A program made the position numbers and the translations under genes. The notes under the pieces are model-generated. The model did no database searches. It was not told where the DNA came from and saw only the letters and a program-made list of their open reading frames with translations. This document shows, in pieces, positions 1-11,011 of a DNA stretch of 64,000 nt (positions within the stretch are counted from its first letter, which is position 1; every line of letters starts with the position of its first letter). The DNA is from Paramacrobiotus metropolitanus (taxonomy: Eukaryota; Tardigrada; Eutardigrada; Parachela; Macrobiotidae). The stretch is taken from the NCBI RefSeq assembly GCF_019649055.1, contig NW_026570257.1, positions 1 through 64,000 of the forward strand. Reading direction: 5' to 3'.

Positions 1-1390
1 GTAGAATACGCCATGAACGTTGGAAGGTGACCAAAAGCACCTGGAGTGGAAACCGAAAGCAAGTTGGTCAGAACAGGTGGAATCGATAAACAACTGTTCG
101 ATCAACATGCGGATAAGAAGACAGATTGAGTTAGCCATAGCAGGGATGCGCAGCCCCACTGGTTCAACCCGACACCGCATCACGCAGTACATCAACGGAT
201 TATGGCATGGCGGAAGTGGCAATTTTGCAGAACTTGAGGCGGGAAACGCTACGACGTTAACAAAGATGATTCAAGAAGGAAAAGTCATCACCACTAACGC
301 CCATATGGGATCTCCCAATTAGATACACCACGTTGGGATTAATACCGGTGGAAATTGAAAATCAAAACCATTACTCGGAAAGTGAAGATTCGACGCTGCT
401 GGATGTTAAAAAGCGAGATGACCCGAATACACCGATACTAAATATTCTCCATCAAAAGGGAGATCAGCTGAGAGCAGCGGAAGCGAAACTTGCAGCAGAT
501 AAGTCGAAAAGGAAGCCGTTGGAAGACAGAGGCATCATGGATGTCGATTCTGATACAGAAGATGACGAAGATGATGATGATTCAGCATCAACTCCCGCGA
601 AGCCGGTAGAGAAAACGACGAGCCGAACGAGGGATGAACGGAAGGTCGTTCTCCCTACCGACAAATTGGCACAACAAGCTGAGGCTGAACTGGCAGCCAG
701 CAGCCATGCGCGAAAGACGAAAGACGTCTGGACTTGCGCTACCTAAGACCAGTGGAGCTGGCAGTAGCAAGCCAAAAGATGACAAAGCGGACTCGGCACC
801 CTCCCAGAGCATCGAACCCAAATCGACAAAATCATCGTCAAGTTCGATGGCGAAACTCACAATCGATGAGAAAGGACCTCCGACGGACTCAACAGAAGGT
901 TCGGATACCGGAGCGAAATCAGAAGACCGAGAATATATGCTCGGAATACCGTTGGATAACGCCAACCAAATCTGGTGCGAACTTAAACGGTTCCTTGGAA
1001 ATCAACCGGACCAGACCATGGGTCACAGGGAGCTCAAATCGGCTATGTGCCAGAATAGAGCTCTGAAATTATCGAAGTAGCTTCGACCGGATGACTAAAC
1101 GAGCCTACAAAGAAGGGAAATTAGGCTTCAGTTATGCGGAAACGAATAAATGGGTATATTATCTACCACCTCCAACACACTCCTCGATTAAGATGGATCT
1201 GAAGTTTTGGAAGATTGCTATGACCGATGCGGCGATACCAAAACTTGGCGGAAATAACGGAGTGACATGGGATGACCTATCGAACTTCTTCGCCGCCAAC
1301 TACGAGTTAGGTGAATTCAGCGTTGAAAAGATCGAGAGTGGATTAGAAAGGCAGTTGAGAGCCTTGTCAATGAAAACATGCTGGAGATAA
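1..1390 (+). pseudogene. Decayed low-complexity ORF fragments, probably retroelement-derived
   Basis: Four open stretches (20-322, 333-746, 634-1080, 1091-1390) lie in different frames and follow one another like pieces of one broken coding region. The second and third pieces are Ser/Lys/Asp/Glu-rich with an acidic run around 540-580, and they overlap in different frames, suggesting a frameshift near 640-740. The last piece (99 residues) has a more ordinary globular composition. No catalytic motif is visible. The style resembles the disordered linkers of the giant gypsy element at the other end of the window, so I infer a remnant of a structural (gag-like or accessory) retroelement protein. 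The left end is cut by the window. A fast-evolving host gene with unseen introns cannot be excluded. Confidence 0.35.
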
Positions 1391-1978
1391 AGGATGACAG
1401 AATTCACTCTAAACCGGAAGATCTGTCAGATGATACACCACAAATCGGAAGCTGTTCAAGAAATAACTTCGGATAAAATCGGTTCTCTCCGCAGGAGCTG
1501 CCACAACTGAGACGAAAGCAGCTGAACCTGATCAAGCCAACGGTCTTAACGATTCGAAAACTGATGAAATGGAACGGAAGTCAACTGAGACTGTGTCAGC
1601 TGATCCAGCTGACACATCGCAAAAGAGTAGTGAATAAGAGATGTATGATATGCGGTTAGGAAGGTCCACCGTATATCACAGAAAACATCATCAGTTCAGA
1701 TTAAAGAAGGCGATAAAATGGGAATAGCAGCGTTATAATTGGAAAAACTTAGCGAAAGTGCTAAACAGATGTGAAATGAGATGCGGAAAGTCAGTCAGAT
1801 TAGGCGAATGAGCTTAAGACTTGGCAGGCATAAGAAGGGCGTTATGAGCTAGGAAGGTCTCAGCTCAGTACAGGAATAGCCTAAAATAGGCGTAAAATGA
1901 TAAGAAGGATTTCATGTAATATGGATGAGATGAGGTGATGTCAATTGAGATGTTCTGATTACAGATTAAAGTGGAAAA
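1391..1978. other. Non-coding stretch between ORF fragments
   Basis: No open frame of note. The sequence is purine-rich with many short stops and looks like decayed coding sequence (remains of Gln/Thr/Glu-rich codons around 1490-1640). I see no promoter, RNA gene or repeat here. Confidence 0.4.
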
Positions 1979-2392
1979 ATGGCTCAAAAAAGTCAAGCCA
2001 ACCCGAAAATCCAGATGACCAAGCAGATCCAAGGCAGGTCAGCTCAACCGGCACCCCTGGCCGTACGAAGTCAGGCAGCACCTTCGGCGAGACATCAGGC
2101 AGTACCGGCACCCTCAACGAGTCAGGTGACAACTGCGATGACACCAGCGCAACGTCTTATCGATTCGGAAATTGATCGGTTTACGGGCTTTAATCCTAAG
2201 TGTCCGGACTGTATCCGAAATAACAAGGCTGTCAATGGGAAATTTCCATGTTGGAACTGCTTAATGCTGCTACCACCAGCTGAACGAAGTCTTGTGGCAT
2301 ATACGGAAGCCGCAAGAGACAACAAAGACGTGTTTCGGAACGTCATCTATGCCGATAATTGGCAGCATGTCCCACCAAAGAGAAAATGTTAA
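1979..2392 (+). pseudogene. Zinc-ribbon-like ORF fragment of a decayed retroelement protein
   Basis: 137 codons. The N-terminal half is Gln/Pro/Ala/Ser-rich and disordered. The C-terminal half holds two CxxC pairs (CPDC near residue 75 and CWNC near residue 91, about 12 residues apart), a zinc-ribbon-like arrangement, followed by a short helical segment. It runs straight into the next, larger reading frame, which overlaps it in another frame (from 2359), so the two were probably one protein separated by a frameshift near 2370. The protein family is not recognised. It is placed with the retroelement because of its neighbours and composition. Confidence 0.35.
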
Positions 2393-4851
2393 TTGAAGAC
2401 CGTTACCGCCAAGCGATTCAGAAAAGCGAACTTGGATGGGACGCAACTTTGGAACCTCCTCAAGACGACACATGCGATGCCTATCGAAGAAAGTTTGATG
2501 CGGACATGGAAAAGATGATGCAAGACAAGCGGCGTCAAGAGTTGGAGGCTGAAGCGGTAGCCAGCCGTAAACGTGCAGAGGAGCAAGCGGCGCGCGAGCA
2601 TCGGGAGAAGTTGGCACAAAAAGGAAAGGCGCCAATAACCGTCTCCAAGTTAAATGAAGATGAGGCAAGCGCCAGAGTTCAATCATTACTGATACAAATT
2701 GACGCGCTGATAAAAAACCCTCTGGATATCCGCAAAGACTTATTCGAAGCCCTTCTGCGAGAGAAACTCAGGTTGGAACGAGGTGAAAAACCTAAACCGG
2801 AGACGCAGATGCTCATTGAAAAGATGACTGAGGAAGCTAGGAAATCCCGTCAACGTGAAGCGGAGGTGATGAAAGCATTCCAAAGCTTCAAACGAGATAA
2901 AGGAGGGTTTACACGACCTCGATCACCTGCCAGGCGACGTGAGAGATCACGTGAATATTCACGGGAAAGGAACTACGACTTCCGGAATGAGAGATCACGG
3001 GAATACTCTCGTGAACGAACCCGGGACTATCATAACGAACGAGATGATATATCCCGCGAACGATCTCGTGATCGAGATCATCGTGGCCCGAGAGGTTGGG
3101 AGCGCCACGGAGATGAAGTGGTTGAAGTTGGTGCTCGACGTAGACCAGCTCAGAATAACACTGAACGTCGATCAGAATCGCGACAACCGGAACCTGAAAA
3201 GGAACGTCGCCAGGAACCAGTGGGTTGTGCATTTGTGCATCAGAAAGTCAGAGGCCTTACACCAGAGCGACCTCGCGATCAGCGACGAGAGCGCCGAAAC
3301 AGAAGCCCAGACCCATATGATAAAAGATGGCAAGATGATGTGGCATTCTTCAACACATTTGAGTTGCCGACTAAGCGATCTTCCAGCGGGGAGAGGGAAG
3401 ACAGCCCACCAAAATATAATCGTGTGCAGTCCGAAGTTTACGTAGTGGATCCATTGATCGTGACGTTACCGAGAGATGAACCGATGGACACATCGATGCC
3501 ACAAGATAACGTTGTCCATAAAGACAGGTGGTTCTTGACAGCGATCTGCAGCCGTCGACATCGGCGAGTAAGGCACCGCCGCGACGTGAGCAGGACGTTC
3601 GTAATATTATTGAAGAACGACGTCAACAAGAAGAAAGACGTGAACCGGAACATCGACGAGAAGATGATCGTCGTGAAGTTCATAAACCGTCTCGGTTCAA
3701 TAACCAGCAAAGGCGTCCTCAGTTCATCCGAAAAACGTATAATATGGATGATCTTGAAGATCAGCGAGCTGAAATAGTCCGATATCTGGGACTTGACATT
3801 GAATCGGAACAGTCAGGAATCATCTTGACTCAGTTGCAGCCTGCGACAGTTCCTAATTGACTCACGATATGAGGAGGAAATCAGAGAGAGCAGACTTGGG
3901 CGACTGGAGATCACGACTGAAGAGGCGAATACGTACTACACACCGATCCGACAGTGTGGTCTGCCAAGTCTATTGGACCTGAATTTATTGGGAGTCCCGT
4001 TGGATACAGTTGATACCACAGGATGGACCCAGTTTGAATACCAAGAGATCAAAGAACGACGGGAATACGTGGCTCAATTCGTGTTACGACATGTTAACCC
4101 GGCATTTAAGATGCTGGCAGCGAGAGCAGCGATCGGCTTGGTAGTTGATCCTACCAGCCACGACGCAAGAACGTGGGGTCAGAAGATTTTGCTGCTCGAT
4201 TATCACATTACTCGTCGATCAGCCAATTGAGCTCGGACATGTTGAAGAATAAAGTCCCGCTTGTATTCCGTGATAAAGCTGCCAAAATGGGATCACCCGC
4301 GAAACATCAGGCAATAGCCAAGAAGGCGGATGACGACCTAAAGGATGTCACGAAAAGACTTGAATACGGCAATCTTCGGGCGATTTTTGAATCTAACTAC
4401 CAGGAGATGCTCGACCGAATCCGCGAGACGATGGACACCCAATATGTTGAACCGAAAGATCATGTCCATGCGTATATCAAAGAGCATCTACACGGACATA
4501 AACAACCGGCACCACCTCAAGTCCCTAACGCACCCGGGAGACGAGCTGCCAGGAATCAGCAGATCCGGGATCATTACGAGGATGTCCGACAACGATTGGC
4601 TGATGATCCTCGAAACCGGGACTTACAGCTGGAGGAAGATGATGCGACATCGGCTTGAGGCGATAAAACGAAGTCGCCAAGGAAAAGGACGCGGTCCACG
4701 TCATGTAGCTGTTCGAGTTGTTCAACTAGAACAAGCCGCAGAAGTTGCATCGACAGAACCTGTGGATCGAACTTCCGACCAAAATCAGCCGAAGTCGACG
4801 AAAAAACGTCAGCCGCGAGATGGTGACGAGGGAGATGAGATGATGGAATGA
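2359..4851 (+). pseudogene. Frameshifted Arg/Glu/Ser-rich coiled-coil protein, probable retroelement accessory protein
   Basis: The main open frame (2359-3777, 472 codons) has a charged helical N-terminal half, a coiled-coil-like segment around residues 110-185, and then an RS/RE-rich domain (about residues 185-330) built from repeats of the type SREYSRER. Coding character then moves to another frame (about 3528-3860), returns to the first frame near 3841-4230, moves again (4173-4658), and ends in the first frame (to 4851). At least four frame changes make it a pseudogene or the record of many indels. RS/RE repeats are typical of RNA-binding proteins, so an RNA-packaging role is possible, but this is inference. 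No protease, reverse transcriptase or integrase motif is seen. Confidence 0.4.
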
Positions 4852-5470
4852 TGATATGGTTAAAAGGGAGTTGCTACGGCTTAGAGTCGGCTCTCTCAGT
4901 CCATCAACTCAGCTCATCTTAGAAGTGTGAGAATCGACGGTAATTAGCCGGATCTCTAAACGGAGTTGCTACGGTATAACTTGCCGGCTCTCTGTAATAA
5001 GGATGAGATGTGCGACAGGTGAACTTTACTAGGGAGGCAAGCTGAAACGAGCTTGAAAGTCGAGCTTGAAACGACTACAGTTCCTTCATGCCATAAATGG
5101 AAGATGAATTATTACGATGTCGCACATCTGGATCATCTCAAAGATGATCTTACCAGGGAGGAAGCGAACTTCGCTTGTCTACATGACGTCCCTCCATGAC
5201 CAATACGGATCTCATCTGGCCGAAGTCGTACATTAGATACGCAATATTCCAAAGACGAAGCAGTATTCATAAGTCGTACGATGATACGCACATGATTCTC
5301 AAAGCGGATCTGACGTGATGAAAGTCGCATTGTGATGCGCAAGATGCTCAAGCGGAGCGAAGTTGCTCAATGGAGCGGAATTGGACCGAAAAAGTTCCTA
5401 ACGGTGGACAGGATACCTGTGACCCGATGAGTGGAGGATCCTAGTCTACGGATTTTGATTAATACTTCTG
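4852..5470. other. Non-coding 3' region of the decayed element
   Basis: No gene. The phrase GGAGTTGCTACGG recurs at about 4867 and 4970, each time followed by a related pyrimidine-rich stretch ending in GGCTCTC. Imperfect repeats containing TACCAGGGAGG/TACTAGGGAGG occur near 5028 and 5151. The layout suggests an untranslated 3' region of a retroelement. Confidence 0.3.
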
Positions 5471-5579
5471 TTGATCTGTTTTTACTGTTGATGTTATAGT
5501 ATTTTTATACAGATCTCTTTATTTTCACATCGTGTACTTGGAATAAAATTAGATGTGATAAAATGGACTAAAGAGATGA

Positions 5580-5925
5580 TGTTTTATTAGCATTTTTATG
5601 AGCACACACAGGCCGTCCGCCAAAACGATTGGATTCGACACGGAGATGGATGCAGCCTCGAACGGAGCTCGGCATCCCTCCCAGAGAGCATGTGAGCCAT
5701 GGCTGTACTCACGTCCACCCTCACGCCTGTGGCGTTAAGCGGATGACGTGTCAGTGTTGTGTCTCCTCTGATTGGTTGTATGTGCCTTGTGTGGGCGCGC
5801 CTATGTGCGCTGCGAAGAGCGTTGATTTAGCTCTTCGCTTGGCAGATTTGCCAGTGTTCAGTCAGTGTTGATGTGAGTTGATTTGCACACTCAATAAAGT
5901 GTACCTATGCTAGTGGATGCCGTGC
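5580..5925 (+). repeat. LTR-like 3' end with polyadenylation signal
   Basis: A GC-richer block after an AT-rich one, ending in a polyadenylation hexamer AATAAA at 5893-5898. Decayed LRR-gene sequence follows from about 6081. The arrangement (coding remains, non-coding stretch, GC-rich block with AATAAA, unrelated flank) is that of a 3' LTR. I cannot see its exact borders because no second copy is in the window. Confidence 0.3.
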
Positions 5926-6080
5926 GTTGGGCATTTATCCAGATTTCATAGCATATTACGCTACGCAGGATCCTGTCAGTGGGGATCTCTGTCTTGGACT
6001 CATTCTGAGTACCACGTTATACACGCAATAAATTTTGTAACGACCAATCGACCTTCGACTCGACTATTTATGCGTACAAA

Positions 6081-6180
6081 CTGCACTGTAACTGCTTGTT
6101 TCCCTGGTTGCGTATGTAATTTCTTCTGACTCTAGCGTTATTTGATAGAGAGAATTCAGGGTAAGTGTTCAGCATAGAAT
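6081..6180 (+). pseudogene. Relic fragment of the LRR-protein gene (third copy)
   Basis: About 100 bases align by eye to the 3' part of the LRR pseudogene at 8833-8930: the shared blocks begin TGCACTG, then ACTGCTTGTTT, CCTGGTT, and TTGATAGAG. The homologous segment encodes the C-terminal Cys-rich cap (CDC...W) of the LRR protein. Indels and stops show it is dead. Weaker similarity may extend on both sides. This makes at least three copies of the gene in the first 22 kb. Confidence 0.55.
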
Positions 6181-7690
6181 TTTACTGATAAACGGGACAG
6201 TACCTATGTTTTCTGTTTTGATTAATACAAAAATGTCAGCTCGGACAATAATTAGACTGGCAAAAGGGTTTCGTACAGTGCCTCGCACTGTAATGTGACC
6301 TGTTGATTTAAAGACGCACCGCACTCCCATCTGCTTAATTCAACCTCTTTGAAGAGCAAAAATTTTGCTTGTACTACTAAAGAATACCGTATTTGGCGAT
6401 GTAAATGTAATTGCTTGTAATTTCTCAGCTTTGCTATAAAACAGAGTACTAACCGAATCTACGTAAATACGCGAGTAAGAGAATAGAAACAGGAAAAGGT
6501 ATTACTACAGATGGCACAATTGTAAACAGCTGTGGAACCGGTAGTTACACTGCTCGCGATCGTTAATAGCTAGGAAAAATGCACGTTGGCGTGCATTTGG
6601 CATACCGGAGAATAGCATCTTTTCACTCGTGCGGGTGATAACTAATTTTGAACGACCTACCAGAAGCGCTCTTAACAGTTATAATTAACAGAATTATTAA
6701 TAATTTAAATTTAGCAACAATACCAACCAGCAGCAGTTTCGTAACGACCTTTCGTAACGACCTTCCTAACGGACAGAAATCATCGAAAGCATCAGCCTTG
6801 AATATAGAAGACCTTTGCTAAGTTCCGGTGACCGGTCGATGAATCCTGAAATGCAGCTTCGGACAAAACGGTTGACTCGACACAGCTGTGATTGATTCAA
6901 ACAGGACTATTAACAGAAAACGTTGACGATTTCTTGCTGACAAAATTCAGCATAACGGCACACCGGAAACGTATTGCCTGGTAATCGGCAATTAACTAAT
7001 ACCGCATCACCCATTTTCCGGAACTGACAATGAGAGTATCTACAAAGAAGCAGTAATGCTTATTGTCGCTTCCGGGTGAAATATTGCTGAATCGGCAAAT
7101 TTGAGGCGATGACCGACGGATCCAACTTTTGTACCGACGGATCCACGCATGCAGCTTTTATCAGCGTACAGCGATGCTACGTGGTACCGTATTGCTGCCG
7201 CTTGAACAGGGAAGCTTTAAGCAGTTTACAACAAGAAAACTAATTTAATCTGAAACAACATGAAAGTAATTTAGGACTTATTTTTAGGTACTGAAGAGAC
7301 GAGCTGCTTATTTAGTTGTCCATATAAAGCAAGGATAATGCAAGCTTCTGCAGGCAAAAGTGATTCGGCACAGTTGCGGTTCTGACTGATAGAATAGAAC
7401 ACAAACTGTCAGAAACGGATACTTAAATTTTTCTTCCACGTCCAGTGTCAATTGATTTAAATTTCGATGCGTCGCGAAACAGCATGCGGCCAATCTGATT
7501 CAAAAGGTTGGCAACACAGAACTGAAATTACTCTATAGATGAAACAAAAAACCACTGGCAGCGTCAGTATACGTATATTACTTGTTTTTATACACGTGCT
7601 GTTTAAACCCAGTTCTTGTTTTTTTTTCCCCGTAAATATGTTTGTGATGCATCCTGCGCACACGTACAGAGATGGTTCAACTGACCCATT
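6181..7690. other. Intergenic sequence, no gene seen
   Basis: About 1.5 kb without a convincing coding frame. Short open stretches on either strand (for example 7308-7493 and 7457-7663, minus) lack splice context or family resemblance. Traces of the LRR-gene 3' flank may persist near 6260-6300 (shared AATGTGAC). Confidence 0.4.
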
Positions 7691-7699
7691 GCACTGCAG

Positions 7700-7707
7700 T
7701 ATAAATA
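7700..7707 (+). promoter_or_regulatory. TATA box upstream of LRR pseudogene
   Basis: TATAAATA, 169 bp before the ATG at 7876. The region between this site and the start codon is clearly related to the sequence upstream of the intact minus-strand LRR gene, so the duplication carried the 5' flank with it. Confidence 0.35.
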
Positions 7708-7875
7708 TGGAAACCCATCAATCAGTTTTGAAAACTGCAGCTCTAGGGCAAAGCAATCAGCAAGCGTCAACGTTTTTACTCGCTTTCAGCCATTCAATGC
7801 GGATACCATTGTTTCTGATATAACTGATACTGCATGAAGACACATTGCATTGCTGAATCGAATTAAAACTCCAAA

Positions 7876-9073
7876 ATGAAAGACTTGAGATACGAGTATA
7901 TCGTGTTTTGGTCTATTGTCAGCTTCGACGGTAAGTCATGCAACGACGGGATTTTTAAAAGTTTCATAATACCGTACAAGACGTTCGTTCTGGAGACCTT
8001 CAGTAAAATCTGAGAAATCCTTTTCAGTAAAAATCAATTCCTTTCCCGAATCGAGTACTCTTGTACAATTATTTGATTTTATGAAAATTTTGGTAGGCAG
8101 GCTGACTGACGCGGAGACGGACTGCAGCTTTAAGGGTTCGACAGTACTGAACAATGTAATTTCTCCAGCCGCAGCATATCCTTTTCGAACAGACTTAATT
8201 ACCTTTGAAGAATGCAGTCGGTATTTGAAATATGAACTGGAGAATTCGATATGTATGATGAATTTTAATTATGATCGGTGCAACTTAAAGGCTAAGACTC
8301 TTCGTGAAGATAAACTGATGCTCAGAACGTACTTGGAAGTATCCTGTATATACCGGCCGCATGCGCTGGTAGCTAATACCACCAACCTTGTGCGGCAAAT
8401 CAGTCCGCAGCGCGCCATCCTGTTGAATCTGTTTGAGTGGGAGGCATAGCAGGATCCGGTTACCATTGATATAGTGGAACCCATTCGTAATCAAACCGTG
8501 CATCTCGCTGTTCACAACTGCCGATCACCGAATACGACAGCTAAAGTGCACGCACTGGGTGTGCTGCCCAATCTGTACAGTTTCGCGCTTGGATATTGTC
8601 CCAACATGACGATCCAGAAGAAGCATTTCGGCAGAATGCCGCAACTACGGATGCTCGCTTTATATGAATGCACAATCAGCACGCTGGAGCCGGGCAGTTT
8701 CACGGATTTAATTCATTTCCGTAGTCTGACAATGGAGAGAAATATTATCAGGACGTTGCTGAATCTATACATTCCTGAACCAGCTTACCGTAGATTTACA
8801 ACCGACGATTACCTCCACTATGTGTAGAATGTGCACTGCGACTGCTTGTTTTCCTGGTTTCGCAGTTTCCTGAAGCAGAAACCGTACTTGATAGAGGGAA
8901 AGGATTTGGGTGAGGTGTTCATAGTCGGAAACTATTTATCACCCGCTGTTACAAGAAATGGAAATAAGACGGATGTCTTCAGCGTAGACTGCTCCAGAAA
9001 CGTGACCTTGGAAAATCTTTGGACGGGCAATGAGTTTTCGTATAATGTCAGATTGTCAGTTGTTTTAATGTGA
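7876..9073 (+). pseudogene. LRR secreted-protein pseudogene (duplicate of the minus-strand gene at 21-22 kb)
   Basis: Exon 1 (7876-7930) encodes a hydrophobic signal-peptide-like start and ends at a GTAAGT donor in phase 1. Exon 2 begins at 8097 after an AG acceptor and matches the intact paralogue at 21143-22315 almost residue for residue: N-terminal Cys-containing cap, LRR-like blocks such as FTDLIHFRSLTME, and a CDC-type C-terminal cap. Two in-frame stops break it, TAG at 8447-8449 (paralogue has Glu) and TAG at 8825-8827 (paralogue has Tyr). The end also diverges after the FSYN codons, where a paralogue-like terminus is lost. The promoter region and intron are conserved, so it arose by DNA duplication and not by retroposition. 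Confidence 0.75.
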
Positions 9074-9695
9074 CATGCTGAACTGTGTACTTACCTGAGT
9101 TATCTAGTATATTTGCATTTGTCTACTTTCAAGCGTTGTTTAGGAGGTAAAAATACTGGCATATGTATATCACGCAACCGTGTCAAGGTTATGCACCCCG
9201 TTAAAGGAAGACGGAAGTACAGCTTACAATTAGGACGAAATGGTCGCATACCCAACATCTCCACATTCAGTACGTATGCAGCGCAGTGCACTGTACGACT
9301 GAGGTCAAAATATCCGTTTCGTACAAGTGCACGGCACCGCTTGCGTACAGAATGCTGGGTATGGGGCTATGCGACCATTTAGTCCTACATTGTAAACTTG
9401 TTCAGTATAACAAAATCAACGCGATAGTTGCAGCTTCATTGTCAGGCAGAACGACTGAATCTAATCACAGGTTATGGTTATGGTTCTGATCGCAGTAAGT
9501 ACTATAAACTAAAAACGAAGTAAATACAAAGTAAGTACTCGTATTCGATTTCAGATGTTATGTAGATACTAACAGAAGCATACCGTAGTATCTTTTTGTT
9601 TTCCGGAAATATAGCTTAAACCTGGTGCCTCAAACTCAACATTCATGTTAGGCCGGTTAGGAGTTGAATAAATGCTTGCCTGCGATTAATCAATA
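9074..9695. other. Intergenic sequence before the YR retrotransposon
   Basis: Open stretches at 9113-9382 and 9286-9489 have no family resemblance, signal sequence or splice context, and I do not call them genes. The right part is AT-rich. Confidence 0.4.
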
Positions 9696-9731
9696 AATCA
9701 TTCATTAGTGTGTTCCTGCGAAATGCATAGT
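9696..9731 (+). repeat. 36-bp direct repeat flanking the YR retrotransposon, left copy
   Basis: A 36-base sequence starting AATCATTCATTAGTG is identical to 14268-14303, immediately right of the element. The left copy is separated from the element edge by 19 bp (9732-9750), and its continuation resembles the sequence after the right copy only weakly. See findings. Confidence 0.7.
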
Positions 9732-9750
9732 AGTTAAGGGTATAAAATAT

Positions 9751-9910
9751 ATGTCATTTAATGCTGAAAGCATTAAATGTCGTTAACGCAGAGCTCTCGT
9801 AATGCTTGGCAACAGTGATATTTGTTAAGGTCACAAGCAGAGCGAGTATTAATACGTCGTATGAAGTACAGCAATATTATAATTTTAAGATCTTTAACCA
9901 TTTTGCGCAA
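9751..9910 (+). repeat. A1 terminal direct repeat of YR retrotransposon
   Basis: 160 bp, matched by A2 at 13863-14023 with one inserted base (GGCAACAGTG versus GGCAACCAGTG). It begins ATGTCATTTAATGC with a 10-bp palindromic arm and ends TTTTGCGCAA, seven bases before the gag start codon. Confidence 0.9.
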
Positions 9911-9916
9911 TAAAAA

Positions 9917-11011
9917 ATGGGTCCTACAACGCGTTCTTCAACCAAACCTAAAAAGAAACGTGTTGGGGTGACAAAAAAGAAGCCATCCGAAGAAGTCAAC
10001 CGAACCTCTCCCGATTCTCTCCATCTTGCTGCTATGGAGCAAACGATTTCCCAGTTGCAAAGTCAACTGGCTGCCTTAACAGTGCCCATGGCTTCGCCCA
10101 CAGCAGGGACGAGTGTCGCTGATCTTCCTCGCCGGTCAATTCAACCCCCTTTCATTGACCTATCCCAGCCATCAGGTGGGTCACAGCGTCCTCCGTCATA
10201 TATGGGCTTGCCCGCACTGGATCCGACTCTATCCAAGCAGCTGGCTGATCGTCTCTCGTTTATCCAGTTGCATAAACTGCAGCCTATGCATCGTGGTATC
10301 GATACATCATCGGAACCCAGCACTTATATTGCTGATTCGGAGGGCAAGCTTATTCCTGCAGCTTCAACCACCAGCCGCAGAAAAATCGACAGCTTCAATT
10401 CCTGGCTGGAGGCATTTTTAATTTTCATCCGTTATCGCATCTTCCATCATCCAGACTTGGCCCCGGGTTTTCTGGCTTACATTGATATCATTAGAGGTTT
10501 AGCATTAACACGACCTTTATTGATTTGGTTAGATTACGACCGCCGGTTTCGTGAAAGGATGACCTTCCCTGATGTGAATGAAACAGCTTGGTTTTCGGAA
10601 GATTCGTCCATCATGGCGGATGTGTTGCGTTCCATCCCTACCTTTCCCGCGGTTTACCAGCCACCTCCGCAGAACTTAAGTTTTACCTCATCACTTCAAT
10701 TGCCGCCGCATCCCAATGCCGCTTTTAATCCATCTGCAAAGCCGCCTTACGGATGCTTCGTCTGCCGCGATCCGAATCATTACGCGACCTTTTGTCCTCA
10801 ACGTGCAAAGCCTGTTATGTCAAACGCTCCATCTCAGCCATCCGCCTCTCGTTTAACGCAGCCCTTTCGCGGGCCCCGCGTTGCCGTATGCAGGGACTAC
10901 AACGCGGGAAAGTGCCAGTCCCCATGCCCCCATCGAAGAATACATGTGTGCGACCAGTGCTTCGAAACCAGTCACACTCGCGAGCACCATACCGGTCCCA
11001 GTAGCAGCTAA
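9917..11011 (+). CDS. gag: YR retrotransposon ORF1, Gag-like protein
   Basis: 364 codons, starting at the ATG just after A1. The N-terminus is basic (KPKKKRVGVTKKK, nuclear-localisation-like), followed by a Gln-rich helix, a disordered Pro/Ser region and a globular middle. A canonical CCHC zinc knuckle (C-x2-C-x4-H-x4-C) occurs at about residues 280-293, followed by a second Cys/His-rich cluster near the C-terminus (pattern CxxC...H...H) like those found in DIRS-group Gag proteins. Its role is to bind and package the element RNA. The last 130 bases overlap the reverse transcriptase frame. Confidence 0.85.
   Translation: MGPTTRSSTKPKKKRVGVTKKKPSEEVNRTSPDSLHLAAMEQTISQLQSQLAALTVPMASPTAGTSVADLPRRSIQPPFIDLSQPSGGSQRPPSYMGLPALDPTLSKQLADRLSFIQLHKLQPMHRGIDTSSEPSTYIADSEGKLIPAASTTSRRKIDSFNSWLEAFLIFIRYRIFHHPDLAPGFLAYIDIIRGLALTRPLLIWLDYDRRFRERMTFPDVNETAWFSEDSSIMADVLRSIPTFPAVYQPPPQNLSFTSSLQLPPHPNAAFNPSAKPPYGCFVCRDPNHYATFCPQRAKPVMSNAPSQPSASRLTQPFRGPRVAVCRDYNAGKCQSPCPHRRIHVCDQCFETSHTREHHTGPSSS

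Noticed and set aside
464-664. Minus-strand frame with a long Ser run
   Set aside because: It is the antisense of an acidic GAT/GAA-rich stretch. No independent support.
7539-7823. 94-codon frame with hydrophobic middle upstream of the LRR pseudogene
   Set aside because: It overlaps the duplicated promoter region of the LRR gene, and the aligned region of the intact copy does not keep the frame.
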